DNA from: a virus
Virus record (IMG/VR): IMGVR_UViG_3300021962_000390
Span: 1-32,002 of that record
Reading direction: 5' to 3' (one strand)
DNA length: 32,002 nucleotides
The notes beneath the pieces were generated by a model. It ran no database searches. It had not been told where the DNA came from and worked only from the letters and a program-made list of their open reading frames with translations. Positions 1 through 8,551 of this stretch are shown here, in pieces. How positions within the stretch are numbered: the first letter of the stretch is position 1; each line of letters starts with the position of its first letter. The position numbers and the translations under genes were made by a program.

Positions 1-2
1 AG

Positions 3-182
3 AAGACTACAGGTGTGCGGCCAACAAAAGAAGCTGTTAAGAAAGCAAAAACGCTTACAGGACCAGCAGCAGTTAAGGCACTTCAAGATCGTGTGTCACC
101 TGCTGGCGTAAAGAAGGCAGAGATGGATGCAAAGAAAGCCATCGCTAAGAAGTACCCAGGATTAACCAAAAAGTCTAAGTAA
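3..182 (+). CDS. C-terminal end of an unknown Lys/Ala-rich protein (5' truncated by window)
   Basis: An open frame enters from the left edge and runs 59 codons to TAA at 180-182. The visible part is very basic (many Lys, ending KKSK) and Ala/Val-rich, with no recognisable domain. It lies directly upstream of the portal gene, where a terminase large subunit is common in phages. However, the sequence does not resemble a terminase nuclease C-terminus, so it is more likely a small basic structural or DNA-associated protein. The stop is followed at once by AAGGA, which serves as ribosome binding site for the portal gene. Function is unknown; only the reading frame is supported. Confidence 0.6.
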   Translation, partial: KTTGVRPTKEAVKKAKTLTGPAAVKALQDRVSPAGVKKAEMDAKKAIAKKYPGLTKKSK

Positions 183-192
183 GGACCCCACA

Positions 193-1944
193 TTGTTATC
201 AGTCAAAGAAGTAGACGCTAAGCTCGCACGCTTACGTACTCGCTCATCAGCGCGAGATCAGCGTATGCGCGATGTGCTCTCGGTGCGTCAGGGAGATATC
301 TCTAAGGTATACCCTGCAATGTTTTCAGAGGAATACCCAAAGCCTCTGGTTGCAAACTTCATTGACGTAGCAGCACGAGATCTCGCAGAAGCAATGGCAC
401 CACTGCCATCATTTAACTGCTCAGCAACTAATATGGTTTCAGACTCAGCACGCAAGGCTGCAGATACTAGAACTCGTATTGCAAACTTTTATGTAACAAA
501 CTCAGACCTACAACTGCAGATGTACACAGCAACAGATTGGTATAACACCTACGGTCTTGGTATCGGTATGGTTGAAATGGACTTTGAGGACAACAATCCT
601 CGTATCCGTATGCTCAACCCATTTGGTACGTACCCAGAACTAGATCGTTATGGTCGTGTTCTATCTGTTACTCAAGTTATTGTTACCGATGCAGAGACAC
701 TAGCTGGTCAGTACCCAGAGTACTACGATTTAATTTTAGGTAAGAACCAATACGCTTTGTCATCTCCTTACGTATCAATGGTTCGCTACCACGACAAGGA
801 CCAAGACCTGCTCTACATCCCAGAGCGTAAGAACTTGGTGCTATCACGCACACCTAACATCTTGAACAAGCCAATGGCATCTGTCATTATGCGCTCTTCA
901 CTCGATGGAGAAGCACGCGGTCAGTTTGATGATGTGCTCTCAGTTCAGCTTGCTCGTGCTCGCTTTGCAGTGTTGCAGATCCAAGCAGCAGAAAAATCTA
1001 TCCAAGCACCTATTGCTATCCCACAGGATGTGCAAGAACTTGCACTTGGTCCAGATGCGATTATGCGTTCTGCTAACCCACAAGGTATTCGTCGCGTTCC
1101 ACTAGAGCTACCACCTGGAGTCTTTACAGAATCTGGCGTACTAGAGCGTGAACTACGTATGGGTGCTCGTTACCCTGAATCTCGTTCAGGTAACATTGAC
1201 GCATCAGTTGTAACAGGCCGTGGTGTGCAAGCGCTACAAGCTGGCTTTGATACACAGATCAAGGCAGCACAAGCACAGTTTGCTCGTATGTTCCAAGAAC
1301 TTATCTCTATTTGCTTTGAAGCAGATGAGAAGGTATTTGGTGGTATTCCAAAGACCATCAAGGGAACAGATGACGGTACACCTTACGTTCTCAAGTACAC
1401 ACCATCTCGTGACATCAAGGGTGAGTACGGCGTAGATGTACGCTACGGAATTATGTCTGGTATGGATCCAAACCGTGCCATCATTGCATTACTACAAATG
1501 CGTTCAGACAAGCTCGTATCACGTGACTATGTACGTCGTGAGATTCCTATGGACTTGAATGTTACCCAGGAGGAACAACGTGTTGATATCGAAGAAATGC
1601 GCGATTCTTTGCGCGTGGCTGTTGCTCAGTATGCTCAAGCCATTCCAGCCCTTGCAGCGCAAGGTCAAGACCCTAGTGAGATTATCTCACGCATCGCAAG
1701 TGTTATCCAAGGTCGGCAAAAGGGCCAATCGCTAGAATCAGTTATCGAAAAAGCATTTACACCAGAACCACCACCACCTGCGCCAGATATGGCGATGGCA
1801 GGTGGCCCACAACTTCCAGCGGCAGGTGCGGCCCCCGCCCCAGCCTCAGCGCAACCTCCACAAGAACAAGGTGGTATGGCCCCTGCTGCTGGTCAAAAAC
1901 CCGATATAGCCCAACTACTCGCTGGTATCACCGGCGCAGCTTAA
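193..1944 (+). CDS. Portal protein
   Basis: This 583-aa protein looks like the phage portal, the dodecameric ring at the capsid vertex through which DNA is packaged and ejected. The N-terminus is charged, then comes a mixed alpha/beta body. A long helical region around residues 360-480 includes a GRGVQALQAGF segment, typical of portal stem/crown regions. The last ~60 residues are Pro/Ala/Gln-rich and probably disordered. Length fits portals of actinophages. The start is TTG at 193, preceded by AAGGA at 181-185; no ATG lies nearby in frame. It heads the structural block, upstream of large internal proteins, scaffold and capsid, as expected for a portal. The family call rests on overall pattern and position, not on a catalytic motif. 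Confidence 0.8.
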   Translation: MLSVKEVDAKLARLRTRSSARDQRMRDVLSVRQGDISKVYPAMFSEEYPKPLVANFIDVAARDLAEAMAPLPSFNCSATNMVSDSARKAADTRTRIANFYVTNSDLQLQMYTATDWYNTYGLGIGMVEMDFEDNNPRIRMLNPFGTYPELDRYGRVLSVTQVIVTDAETLAGQYPEYYDLILGKNQYALSSPYVSMVRYHDKDQDLLYIPERKNLVLSRTPNILNKPMASVIMRSSLDGEARGQFDDVLSVQLARARFAVLQIQAAEKSIQAPIAIPQDVQELALGPDAIMRSANPQGIRRVPLELPPGVFTESGVLERELRMGARYPESRSGNIDASVVTGRGVQALQAGFDTQIKAAQAQFARMFQELISICFEADEKVFGGIPKTIKGTDDGTPYVLKYTPSRDIKGEYGVDVRYGIMSGMDPNRAIIALLQMRSDKLVSRDYVRREIPMDLNVTQEEQRVDIEEMRDSLRVAVAQYAQAIPALAAQGQDPSEIISRIASVIQGRQKGQSLESVIEKAFTPEPPPPAPDMAMAGGPQLPAAGAAPAPASAQPPQEQGGMAPAAGQKPDIAQLLAGITGAA

Positions 1945-1961
1945 GCAGAGGAGGTGTAAAT

Positions 1962-2105
1962 ATGAACAAGGGATCTCGCGCAGCAGCGCCAATGTCAAAG
2001 CCAGTTGAAGGCAAGAAGGACACATCTAAGCCAGCAGGACCAGGCAAGGTAGTTCCATCAATGATGCCAGCAGGCCGTCGTGGCAACGCAGTAAAAAAGG
2101 GATAA
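1962..2105 (+). CDS. Small basic hypothetical protein (47 aa)
   Basis: A 47-codon ORF begins with ATG at 1962, preceded by a strong GAGGAGGTG Shine-Dalgarno at about 1948-1956. The product is rich in Lys, Arg, Pro, Ala and Gly, with no hydrophobic core, so it is probably disordered. It begins MNKGSRAAAPMSKP and ends NAVKKG. It sits between the portal and another small gene in the structural operon. No function is recognised. The excellent ribosome site and the tight fit between neighbours argue that it is translated. Confidence 0.6.
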   Translation: MNKGSRAAAPMSKPVEGKKDTSKPAGPGKVVPSMMPAGRRGNAVKKG

Positions 2106-2134
2106 TAACTTTTTAAGGGAGGGTGTACTGGACG

Positions 2135-2350
2135 ATGAAAGATGATAATTACATTTCTCGTCCAGTGCGCTTTCTTGATTTTGTTGTTGTAGGAGTAGGC
2201 TTTCTACACAACATAGCATCATCTGTTGAAACGCTAACAGGTGAACTAATGGAATTAGCAATTTACCAATCAAATCATCTTACTCAAACCAATAGGGCTT
2301 GGGAAGATATGACAGCAGATTTAGAAAAATTAGAGGAGGACAAACAGTGA
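2135..2350 (+). CDS. Small acidic helical protein (71 aa)
   Basis: The start is ATG 2135 rather than the upstream in-frame GTG 2123, because AAGGGAGGG at 2115-2123 overlaps that GTG and is well spaced from the ATG. The product begins MKDDNYISRPVRFLDF, then has a hydrophobic stretch (FVVVGVGFLHNIAS, about residues 15-28) and a helical acidic C-terminus (DLEKLEEDKQ). The pattern resembles small conserved proteins seen near actinophage portal genes, but no function is known to me. The hydrophobic segment is too short and polar-flanked to call a membrane span with confidence. Its stop overlaps the next start in GTGA. Confidence 0.7.
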   Translation: MKDDNYISRPVRFLDFVVVGVGFLHNIASSVETLTGELMELAIYQSNHLTQTNRAWEDMTADLEKLEEDKQ

Positions 2351-2778
2351 GTATGATGAATCCACTGGCTGGACCAGCAGGCCCAGGTAAGTACTCCACA
2401 CGTACCGATAATCTACAAATGGGATCTATAGCATACGGTGAAGGCGTCGAGACACAGGCTATTAAGTCTGGTGCTCCGCTAGCCAAGAGTGGCGATGTAC
2501 GTCCTGCTCGCGCAGGAGATGTACGTCAGGCTGCAACAAAGGCACCACTAACAGGATTATATGCACCAACAGAGCGACCAGATGAACCAATTACCGCAGG
2601 TGTAGATATGGGTCCAGGTCCAGGTTCTAGTTCATTGATGATGAACCAACCAGCAGACTACACAAACTTTAACGCTAACATCCAATCTTATACACCAGTA
2701 CTTTCATACATTGCATCTTTGCAAAACACATCACCTGAAACACGTCGAGCAATCAGACAGCTAAGGGATTCTTTGTGA
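2347..2778 (+). CDS. Hypothetical structural-region protein (143 aa)
   Basis: The start is GTG at 2347, overlapping the previous stop as GTGA. AGAGGAGGA at 2332-2340 sits six bases upstream and decides this start; two ATGs follow at 2353 and 2356. The N-terminal two thirds are Gly/Pro/Ala-rich and probably extended (MSMMNPLAGPAGPGKYS), including GLYAPTERPDEPITAG. The last ~35 residues look helical (SPETRRAIRQLRDSL). It lies between the portal and the 1534-aa protein, so it is probably a minor virion or assembly factor. No domain is recognised. Confidence 0.7.
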   Translation: MSMMNPLAGPAGPGKYSTRTDNLQMGSIAYGEGVETQAIKSGAPLAKSGDVRPARAGDVRQAATKAPLTGLYAPTERPDEPITAGVDMGPGPGSSSLMMNQPADYTNFNANIQSYTPVLSYIASLQNTSPETRRAIRQLRDSL

Positions 2779-5700
2779 GCGTATGGAACAGAATTGGTGA
2801 TGTAGCCTCTACTGCTGCTAAAAATGCTTTTAAGTTTGGTGGAGAAGTAATTGGAGCAGGTACAGGAGTTGCACGCTTTGCGTGGGATGTAGGTACTGCT
2901 CCTTGGAATGACCAAGCTCAGTACAATGGCTTTATTCAGCCATTCAAAACTGCTGCTGCAAAAGAAGGTGGCAACATAATCAAGCCACTTTCATCTGCAG
3001 GTGGCGCAATTATGAAGGTTCCTGGTGTTGCACCAGCCCTTGAGCGTATCAATTACATCAACCGTGAGTACATCCGTGAGCCATTAACTACATATAACCT
3101 AGTTCTTGGCGATATTACATCAGGTCGTGAAGACCTAACTGCAGTTTTTGACCCTAACGTATACAGAAAAGCCTACAAGGGCGCACAGGAAATTTCATTT
3201 GGTCAAGCAGCACTTGCTGTTGGGCGCAATGTTTACGACCCAAAGTTTAATGTTTACGATCCAAAGCAACGCGAAGCAGCATTTAAGAAAAGCGCTTGGG
3301 GTAAAGCCCTATCAGGCGGTATGGATCTAAGCATTCAGCTAGTTGGAGATGTAACTGTTGGTGCTGGTAAAGTTCTTAAGGCAGCAAAAGCATCTACATT
3401 GGGTGTAGGTAAACTCAATAACGCAGATGCTGTAGCAAAAGCAGCAGAAGATATTACAAAAGCACAATACGGTGAAGCAAACCGTATGACTAAAGTGCTA
3501 GATGACTTTACTGCTAACGATTCTGCCTACGCTATTAACCATCCAATGGTTAAGTCCTCATCTAACCCAGGATTGCTAGCACATCTACTAGGCGATTCCG
3601 TAGATCGTGACGAAACAGCGCTGATTCTACGCTCTGCTATGTCAGATCCTGCAGCTATGGACGAATTACGCTTACAACGTCGCTACATTACAGATGCACT
3701 AGAGACTGCTCGTGGTGATTTGTCATCTGTTGATGAATATAAGTTATTTGCTGCTCCAGACGGTTCTGGAATGCTTCCATTCCTTAATGATGACCCAGCA
3801 GTTTCACAAGATGCTCTTGCTAACTACGCATCCCTTGCAGAAAACGACAAGTACTTTGCAAAGCTGATGGAAGTTGGGCAGGGTGGCGGTGCGCTTACAC
3901 GCACAACTGGTAAAGGATTGCAGGCAATTGAGAACTTTGTAGCAGAAGGCCGTGCAACTAAGTTCTATGACAAGGTTAATGGCAACCCTCGCGTAGAGGT
4001 TTTCCAACCAACGCCTTTCCACCGCCTATACCAGAAGATCTCTTGGGCATCTGGGGAAAAGCCAGCAGGTTTAATTGACTTTAACGATGCAGATTCTTAC
4101 CGAGAGGTAATTGCAACAACTAATCAGTTAGATAGCATTCTTAACTTAGATCCTGCACAAAGCAAGTCTATCCTTGACTCATATATCGGAGCACGTACTC
4201 CTGAAGAGCGTATGATTGCAACAATCAATCTTGAAGGCGAAGCACTCCGAAAGATTGCTGCCAAGTACGATATTGATGAAGACATTGCTAACCAGATTTA
4301 CAATAACTATAACGGTGCTCGTACATCTGCACTTAAGTCCATTAAGGACAAAGGTTTTATGGTTGATACCGACGGTTCAATCATCAAGATACCTCAACTA
4401 GAATCTCAGACAGCAGACTATCTGCCTATTATGGATTTCAAGTTAATGGATAATCTGCTCAAGCGTAACAGTTCTGCTCTTCGTGGAGTAGTCGGAGCAG
4501 GTAAAGACAGTTTCCTTACAGTTGCTGACTTTGTACAAGATGCTTTCAAGGCAGGAGCTTTGCTTCGCCTTGGTTATACACAACGTAACGCTATTGACTC
4601 TCAACTTCGTATCGCAGCATCAGTTGGTTCTCTTGCTACATTACGCCACCTAGGCCCAGGACTTAAGAACGCTGTCAACAACAGTGTTGCAGTACCTGCT
4701 CGCTTTATAGATAGTTACCGTGCAGTAGATTCCGGTATGACAATCAAGCAAGTCCAGCAATCAAATGTTAAGGTTATTAACGAACTCAATGGCCTTAAAA
4801 CTAAGATTGGTGAATTAGAAGCAAAGCTATCTTTGAAGCCTGATGACATTGACCTTAATGGTGAACTCAATACCTTGAAACTTCTTCAAGAAGAAAAGGT
4901 TGCAGTCTACAAGCACTATGCAGATGTCTTATCTCGCAAGGGAGTTAAAGACCCTAAGAAGCGAATTGGTACTGGTACTTACAAAGTAACAGGTAGCGAT
5001 GGCGAAGTCTATGACTTACACGATGCTTTTGGTGGACCACTAGGTGATATGTTCCGCAAGATTGCATCATCTGGTAACTCATTTGAGCGTTTAGTTGACA
5101 GCAACACAGATATGTATATGCGTAAGTTGCAGTCTAAAGGTATTGCACAGGTACGTCCAACAGATCCTGCATACTTTGAGCAGTGGGCGCAAACCCTACG
5201 TCAACAGTTTGGTAACTCTGCAGTAGTAAACAAGATTGTTGCTGGACAAAGCATTGACGATATTACTAAGTGGTTACGTAATTCAGCAGAAGGTCGTGAC
5301 CTTCGTAAGCGTCTTGCTCTTACATCAGATGAGTCAAATGAATATGTTAACAAGATTAACGGATTCCTAGACCAGTACCTGCCTCTTCAGTCAGGCCTAC
5401 GTGGCAAGTTGAAGGATATTACTGCAGCAGATCTTCGTTCAGCATTTGATGATCCAACTGAACTGCCTGTAATCCACGGTCACGTACTTGAAGAAGCGCT
5501 ATTTAACGCATCTCAAGTTAAGGGTCGCGAGATTATCAATACAATGTTTAAGTTCCTTGGAACTTTACCAGAAGATACTTGGGCAAGAAACCCATTGTAT
5601 GTCTACCTATATCGCCGTGAGGCAAAGCGTCGTCTTGATGTTATGACAGGCCAAAAGGTAGAGCGTCTGACAACAGAAGAGCAGGCGCGTTTGATGTCAC

Positions 5701-7379
5701 AAGCTCACAAGATTGCACAGCGTGAGATGAAGGGTATCCTGTTTAACATCGAACGCCGAAGCAACCTTGCTACAGCATTTAAGTACATCAGCCCATTCTT
5801 CTCTGCACAAGAGAACTCATACAAAACTTGGACTAAATTAGCAGTAGCTAATCCTGCAATTGTTAATCGCGGTTACCTAGTATGGAATGCTCCTAACCAG
5901 GCAGGCCTTGTTACAGACCAAGAAGGTAACGAAGTACCAGCAGGTAAAACTAGTGGTAACGATATTATCTGGGTAGGACTGCCAAAGGGAATCACAAAGA
6001 TTCCTGGTCTTCAGTCATTAACTGAAATGGGTATCCCAAAGGGTTCACTAGATATTTTGTTCCAGGGTGGATTAGATATCCTGTATATGAAGGGTAACCC
6101 AAATGTATTTAGCGACATTTTCCCAGTAGGACCTTATGTTGCTATCCCTGCATCAGAGATTACTAAGCGTCAGCCTTCACTAGAAGACTCATTCAAGTGG
6201 GCATTGCCATTTGGTCCATCAAAGGATGCGATATCTGGGCTTACGCCTACTTGGTTCCAACGTTTGCAGACTCGATCAGCAGGTCTTGAAGACCCAGCAT
6301 TTGCTCGTTCTTATCAGTTAATTTGGAACACAGAGCAGCAACGCGCAAAGCGCAATGGTAAAGACCCAGTGCCTGCAAACAAAATTCTTAGAATGACTAA
6401 GGATTACTGGAATATGCGTACAGCGGCTAACTTGATTATGCCGTTTGCTCCACGTTTTGATAGTCCTTACAAGTATTACTTAGATAAGTCTCGTGAGTAC
6501 CGTCGTATGTACGGACTTGAGGCAGATGCTAAGTTCCTAGATGATTACCCAGAGTTCTTCTCGTTCTCTGCAAGCCTTTCATCTAACCCAACTAACGTAC
6601 AGTCTTCTGTACAAGCAGTTGAAAATCTTAAGAAGTATGATGGATTGGTTGGAGATCTAGCAAAGGTTGAACCACGTTTAGTTGGTTTAATTGTCAACGA
6701 CTTCTCAGGCTATGAGTTCTCACAAGCTGCTTATGATTACCTATATGGTAAGCGTATATCGCCAGATTCACCACAGAAGTTCCTCACATCTCAATCACCA
6801 GCAGATGCACAAAAGCGCAATGAGGCTGAAAAGGGATGGATCCAGTACAACCGCATTATGGATGCTATTGACAACGAACTTCAGGATCGTGGTCTTTCTT
6901 CAACACAGCAAAAAGGTGCAGAAGATCTAGCAGTTCTTAAGGCTGCATTTATTACTAAGTTATCTATTAAGACAGATGCTGATGGAAATAAGATTGTTAA
7001 CCCAAAGACTGGTCAGTTTGAACAGACTCCTTGGTATGACGATTACCTAGATTCAGATGGATCTAAGACCAACCGAGTAATTGTAGGTCTTGTAAAGATT
7101 CTAACTGATAAGAAGTTTATTGAAGTCAACAAGAACAACTCAACTTGGAAGTCAGTATCTGCCTACTTAGATCTACGCAAGGCAGTTGCCCAAGAACTTG
7201 TAGGTCGTGATGTTAAGTCTATCAACGCTAAGGCTAATATGGATCTAAAAATGATTTACGATGGAACTGTCAACAAGTTAAAGCAAGATGACAAGTTAGG
7301 TTTTGCCTATGTATATGACCGCTTCTTGTCACAGGACCTTGTGTACGACAAGTATTTAACCCCAAAGGAGAATAAGTAA
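2775..7379 (+). CDS. Very large virion protein, probable internal/ejection protein (1534 aa)
   Basis: The start is GTG 2775, overlapping the preceding stop as GTGA. The 1534-aa product is the largest in the window. It is mostly helical, with a Gly/Ala-rich amphipathic N-terminus and a coiled-coil-like stretch around residues 665-720 (many K/E/L). Around residues 985-1030 a region containing SPFFSAQENSYKTW and surrounding basic helices recalls C-terminal regions of large phage polyvalent or internal virion proteins. No catalytic motif is evident. Position between portal and capsid is not where a tape-measure protein normally lies. With the next two genes it may form an ejection complex, carried inside the capsid and delivered with the DNA, as in podoviruses; this is inference. 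A MuF-like or toxin role is possible but unsupported. Confidence 0.7.
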   Translation: MSVWNRIGDVASTAAKNAFKFGGEVIGAGTGVARFAWDVGTAPWNDQAQYNGFIQPFKTAAAKEGGNIIKPLSSAGGAIMKVPGVAPALERINYINREYIREPLTTYNLVLGDITSGREDLTAVFDPNVYRKAYKGAQEISFGQAALAVGRNVYDPKFNVYDPKQREAAFKKSAWGKALSGGMDLSIQLVGDVTVGAGKVLKAAKASTLGVGKLNNADAVAKAAEDITKAQYGEANRMTKVLDDFTANDSAYAINHPMVKSSSNPGLLAHLLGDSVDRDETALILRSAMSDPAAMDELRLQRRYITDALETARGDLSSVDEYKLFAAPDGSGMLPFLNDDPAVSQDALANYASLAENDKYFAKLMEVGQGGGALTRTTGKGLQAIENFVAEGRATKFYDKVNGNPRVEVFQPTPFHRLYQKISWASGEKPAGLIDFNDADSYREVIATTNQLDSILNLDPAQSKSILDSYIGARTPEERMIATINLEGEALRKIAAKYDIDEDIANQIYNNYNGARTSALKSIKDKGFMVDTDGSIIKIPQLESQTADYLPIMDFKLMDNLLKRNSSALRGVVGAGKDSFLTVADFVQDAFKAGALLRLGYTQRNAIDSQLRIAASVGSLATLRHLGPGLKNAVNNSVAVPARFIDSYRAVDSGMTIKQVQQSNVKVINELNGLKTKIGELEAKLSLKPDDIDLNGELNTLKLLQEEKVAVYKHYADVLSRKGVKDPKKRIGTGTYKVTGSDGEVYDLHDAFGGPLGDMFRKIASSGNSFERLVDSNTDMYMRKLQSKGIAQVRPTDPAYFEQWAQTLRQQFGNSAVVNKIVAGQSIDDITKWLRNSAEGRDLRKRLALTSDESNEYVNKINGFLDQYLPLQSGLRGKLKDITAADLRSAFDDPTELPVIHGHVLEEALFNASQVKGREIINTMFKFLGTLPEDTWARNPLYVYLYRREAKRRLDVMTGQKVERLTTEEQARLMSQAHKIAQREMKGILFNIERRSNLATAFKYISPFFSAQENSYKTWTKLAVANPAIVNRGYLVWNAPNQAGLVTDQEGNEVPAGKTSGNDIIWVGLPKGITKIPGLQSLTEMGIPKGSLDILFQGGLDILYMKGNPNVFSDIFPVGPYVAIPASEITKRQPSLEDSFKWALPFGPSKDAISGLTPTWFQRLQTRSAGLEDPAFARSYQLIWNTEQQRAKRNGKDPVPANKILRMTKDYWNMRTAANLIMPFAPRFDSPYKYYLDKSREYRRMYGLEADAKFLDDYPEFFSFSASLSSNPTNVQSSVQAVENLKKYDGLVGDLAKVEPRLVGLIVNDFSGYEFSQAAYDYLYGKRISPDSPQKFLTSQSPADAQKRNEAEKGWIQYNRIMDAIDNELQDRGLSSTQQKGAEDLAVLKAAFITKLSIKTDADGNKIVNPKTGQFEQTPWYDDYLDSDGSKTNRVIVGLVKILTDKKFIEVNKNNSTWKSVSAYLDLRKAVAQELVGRDVKSINAKANMDLKMIYDGTVNKLKQDDKLGFAYVYDRFLSQDLVYDKYLTPKENK

Positions 7380-8548
7380 TGGCTTTATCACCAGCAATGA
7401 AAGCGCTCCTCAAAGGTCAAGGATTTTCAGATGCAGAAATTGCCGCTTTTGAAGCAGCAGGTTCATCTGCTACAGATACAAAGGGCGATACACCAACAAA
7501 GCCAAAGATAACTCTTAATAAGTATCCAAGCGTTTCTAGCCCTACACAGGCAACAGCACTTATCAATAAAGTGTTTGAATCTGTACTCAAGCGCCCTGCT
7601 ACTGCTACGGAAATGAAGAAGTGGAAGCCACTTCTCAAAGCAGCACAGGAGCAAAATGCTCCTACCCAGAAGTATGACGTCAAGGGTACTGTTGGTACTC
7701 AGAACAGTACAGGTGGATTAGATTCTGATACTTGGCTTTTAATCCAGTTAAGCAATGACCCAGAGTACGCAGCAGAAATCGCAAAGGTTAAGTTTACTGA
7801 CCCAGCTCTATTCCAGCGTCAGTCAGACAAGAAACTGTATCAAGACGCAATCGCAGCAGCAGGCAACGATGCTACTAAGTTAGCAGAGGCTGAGGCAACA
7901 ACTACCTATGGTCGAGGACTTAAAGACCTTAAGGATGCTATTGAGACAGCACGCCTTGCAGCCGGTGCAGATCTTACTCAAGATGAAATAAACGCTATAG
8001 CGCAAGAGGCCTACGATAAGGGTCTTGATAGAGAACGTAATTCATTTAACACTTTCCTTGACCAGAAGTTTAAGTTTAAGGGCCAAGGTGCTACAGGTAA
8101 TGCAGGCGAGCAACTAGCAGAACTACAAAGGACTGCAGCGGCAAACGGACTAGATCTTCAAAAGAACTTTGGTCCACAACTGCCTACTTGGCTTGCATCC
8201 ATTAACAAGGGTGAGTCTGTTGATACTTTCAAGAAGATGATCCGTGATGTAGCAAAGATTGGTATGCCACAGAATGTAGGAGCAATGCTTGATAATGGCA
8301 TTGACCTAGATGCTATCTACTCTCCTTACAAGAACGTAATGGCATCTGTCCTAGAGGTTACTCCAGATTCAATTACATTGAACGACCCAGTACTGCGTAA
8401 TGCAATTACTGGAGATAAAGAAATTCCTATTTACGAGTTTCAACGTCAGCTTCGTCAAGATGATCGTTGGCAGTACACCAACCAAGCAAAAGAAGAAGTA
8501 TCAAACGCAGCGCTTAAAGTCCTTCGTGACTTTGGATTTATGGGGTAA
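7379..8548 (+). CDS. Helical structural protein, probable internal virion protein (389 aa)
   Basis: ATG 7379 shares one base with the preceding stop (TAATG), so it is translationally coupled. The 389-aa product begins with a short helical motif (MALSPAMKALLKGQGFSDAEIAAFE), then a Thr/Pro-rich linker. A mostly helical body follows, rich in Ala, Asp and Lys. No membrane segment or signal peptide is visible. No known domain is recognised. The operon position between the 1534-aa and 661-aa proteins and the similar composition suggest a virion protein, possibly part of the same ejection apparatus. The function is inference only. Confidence 0.7.
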   Translation: MALSPAMKALLKGQGFSDAEIAAFEAAGSSATDTKGDTPTKPKITLNKYPSVSSPTQATALINKVFESVLKRPATATEMKKWKPLLKAAQEQNAPTQKYDVKGTVGTQNSTGGLDSDTWLLIQLSNDPEYAAEIAKVKFTDPALFQRQSDKKLYQDAIAAAGNDATKLAEAEATTTYGRGLKDLKDAIETARLAAGADLTQDEINAIAQEAYDKGLDRERNSFNTFLDQKFKFKGQGATGNAGEQLAELQRTAAANGLDLQKNFGPQLPTWLASINKGESVDTFKKMIRDVAKIGMPQNVGAMLDNGIDLDAIYSPYKNVMASVLEVTPDSITLNDPVLRNAITGDKEIPIYEFQRQLRQDDRWQYTNQAKEEVSNAALKVLRDFGFMG

Positions 8549-8551
8549 CCA

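Noticed and set aside
2123-2134. GTG 2123 as start of the 71-aa gene
   Set aside because: It overlaps the Shine-Dalgarno AAGGGAGGG; ATG 2135 is correctly spaced from it.
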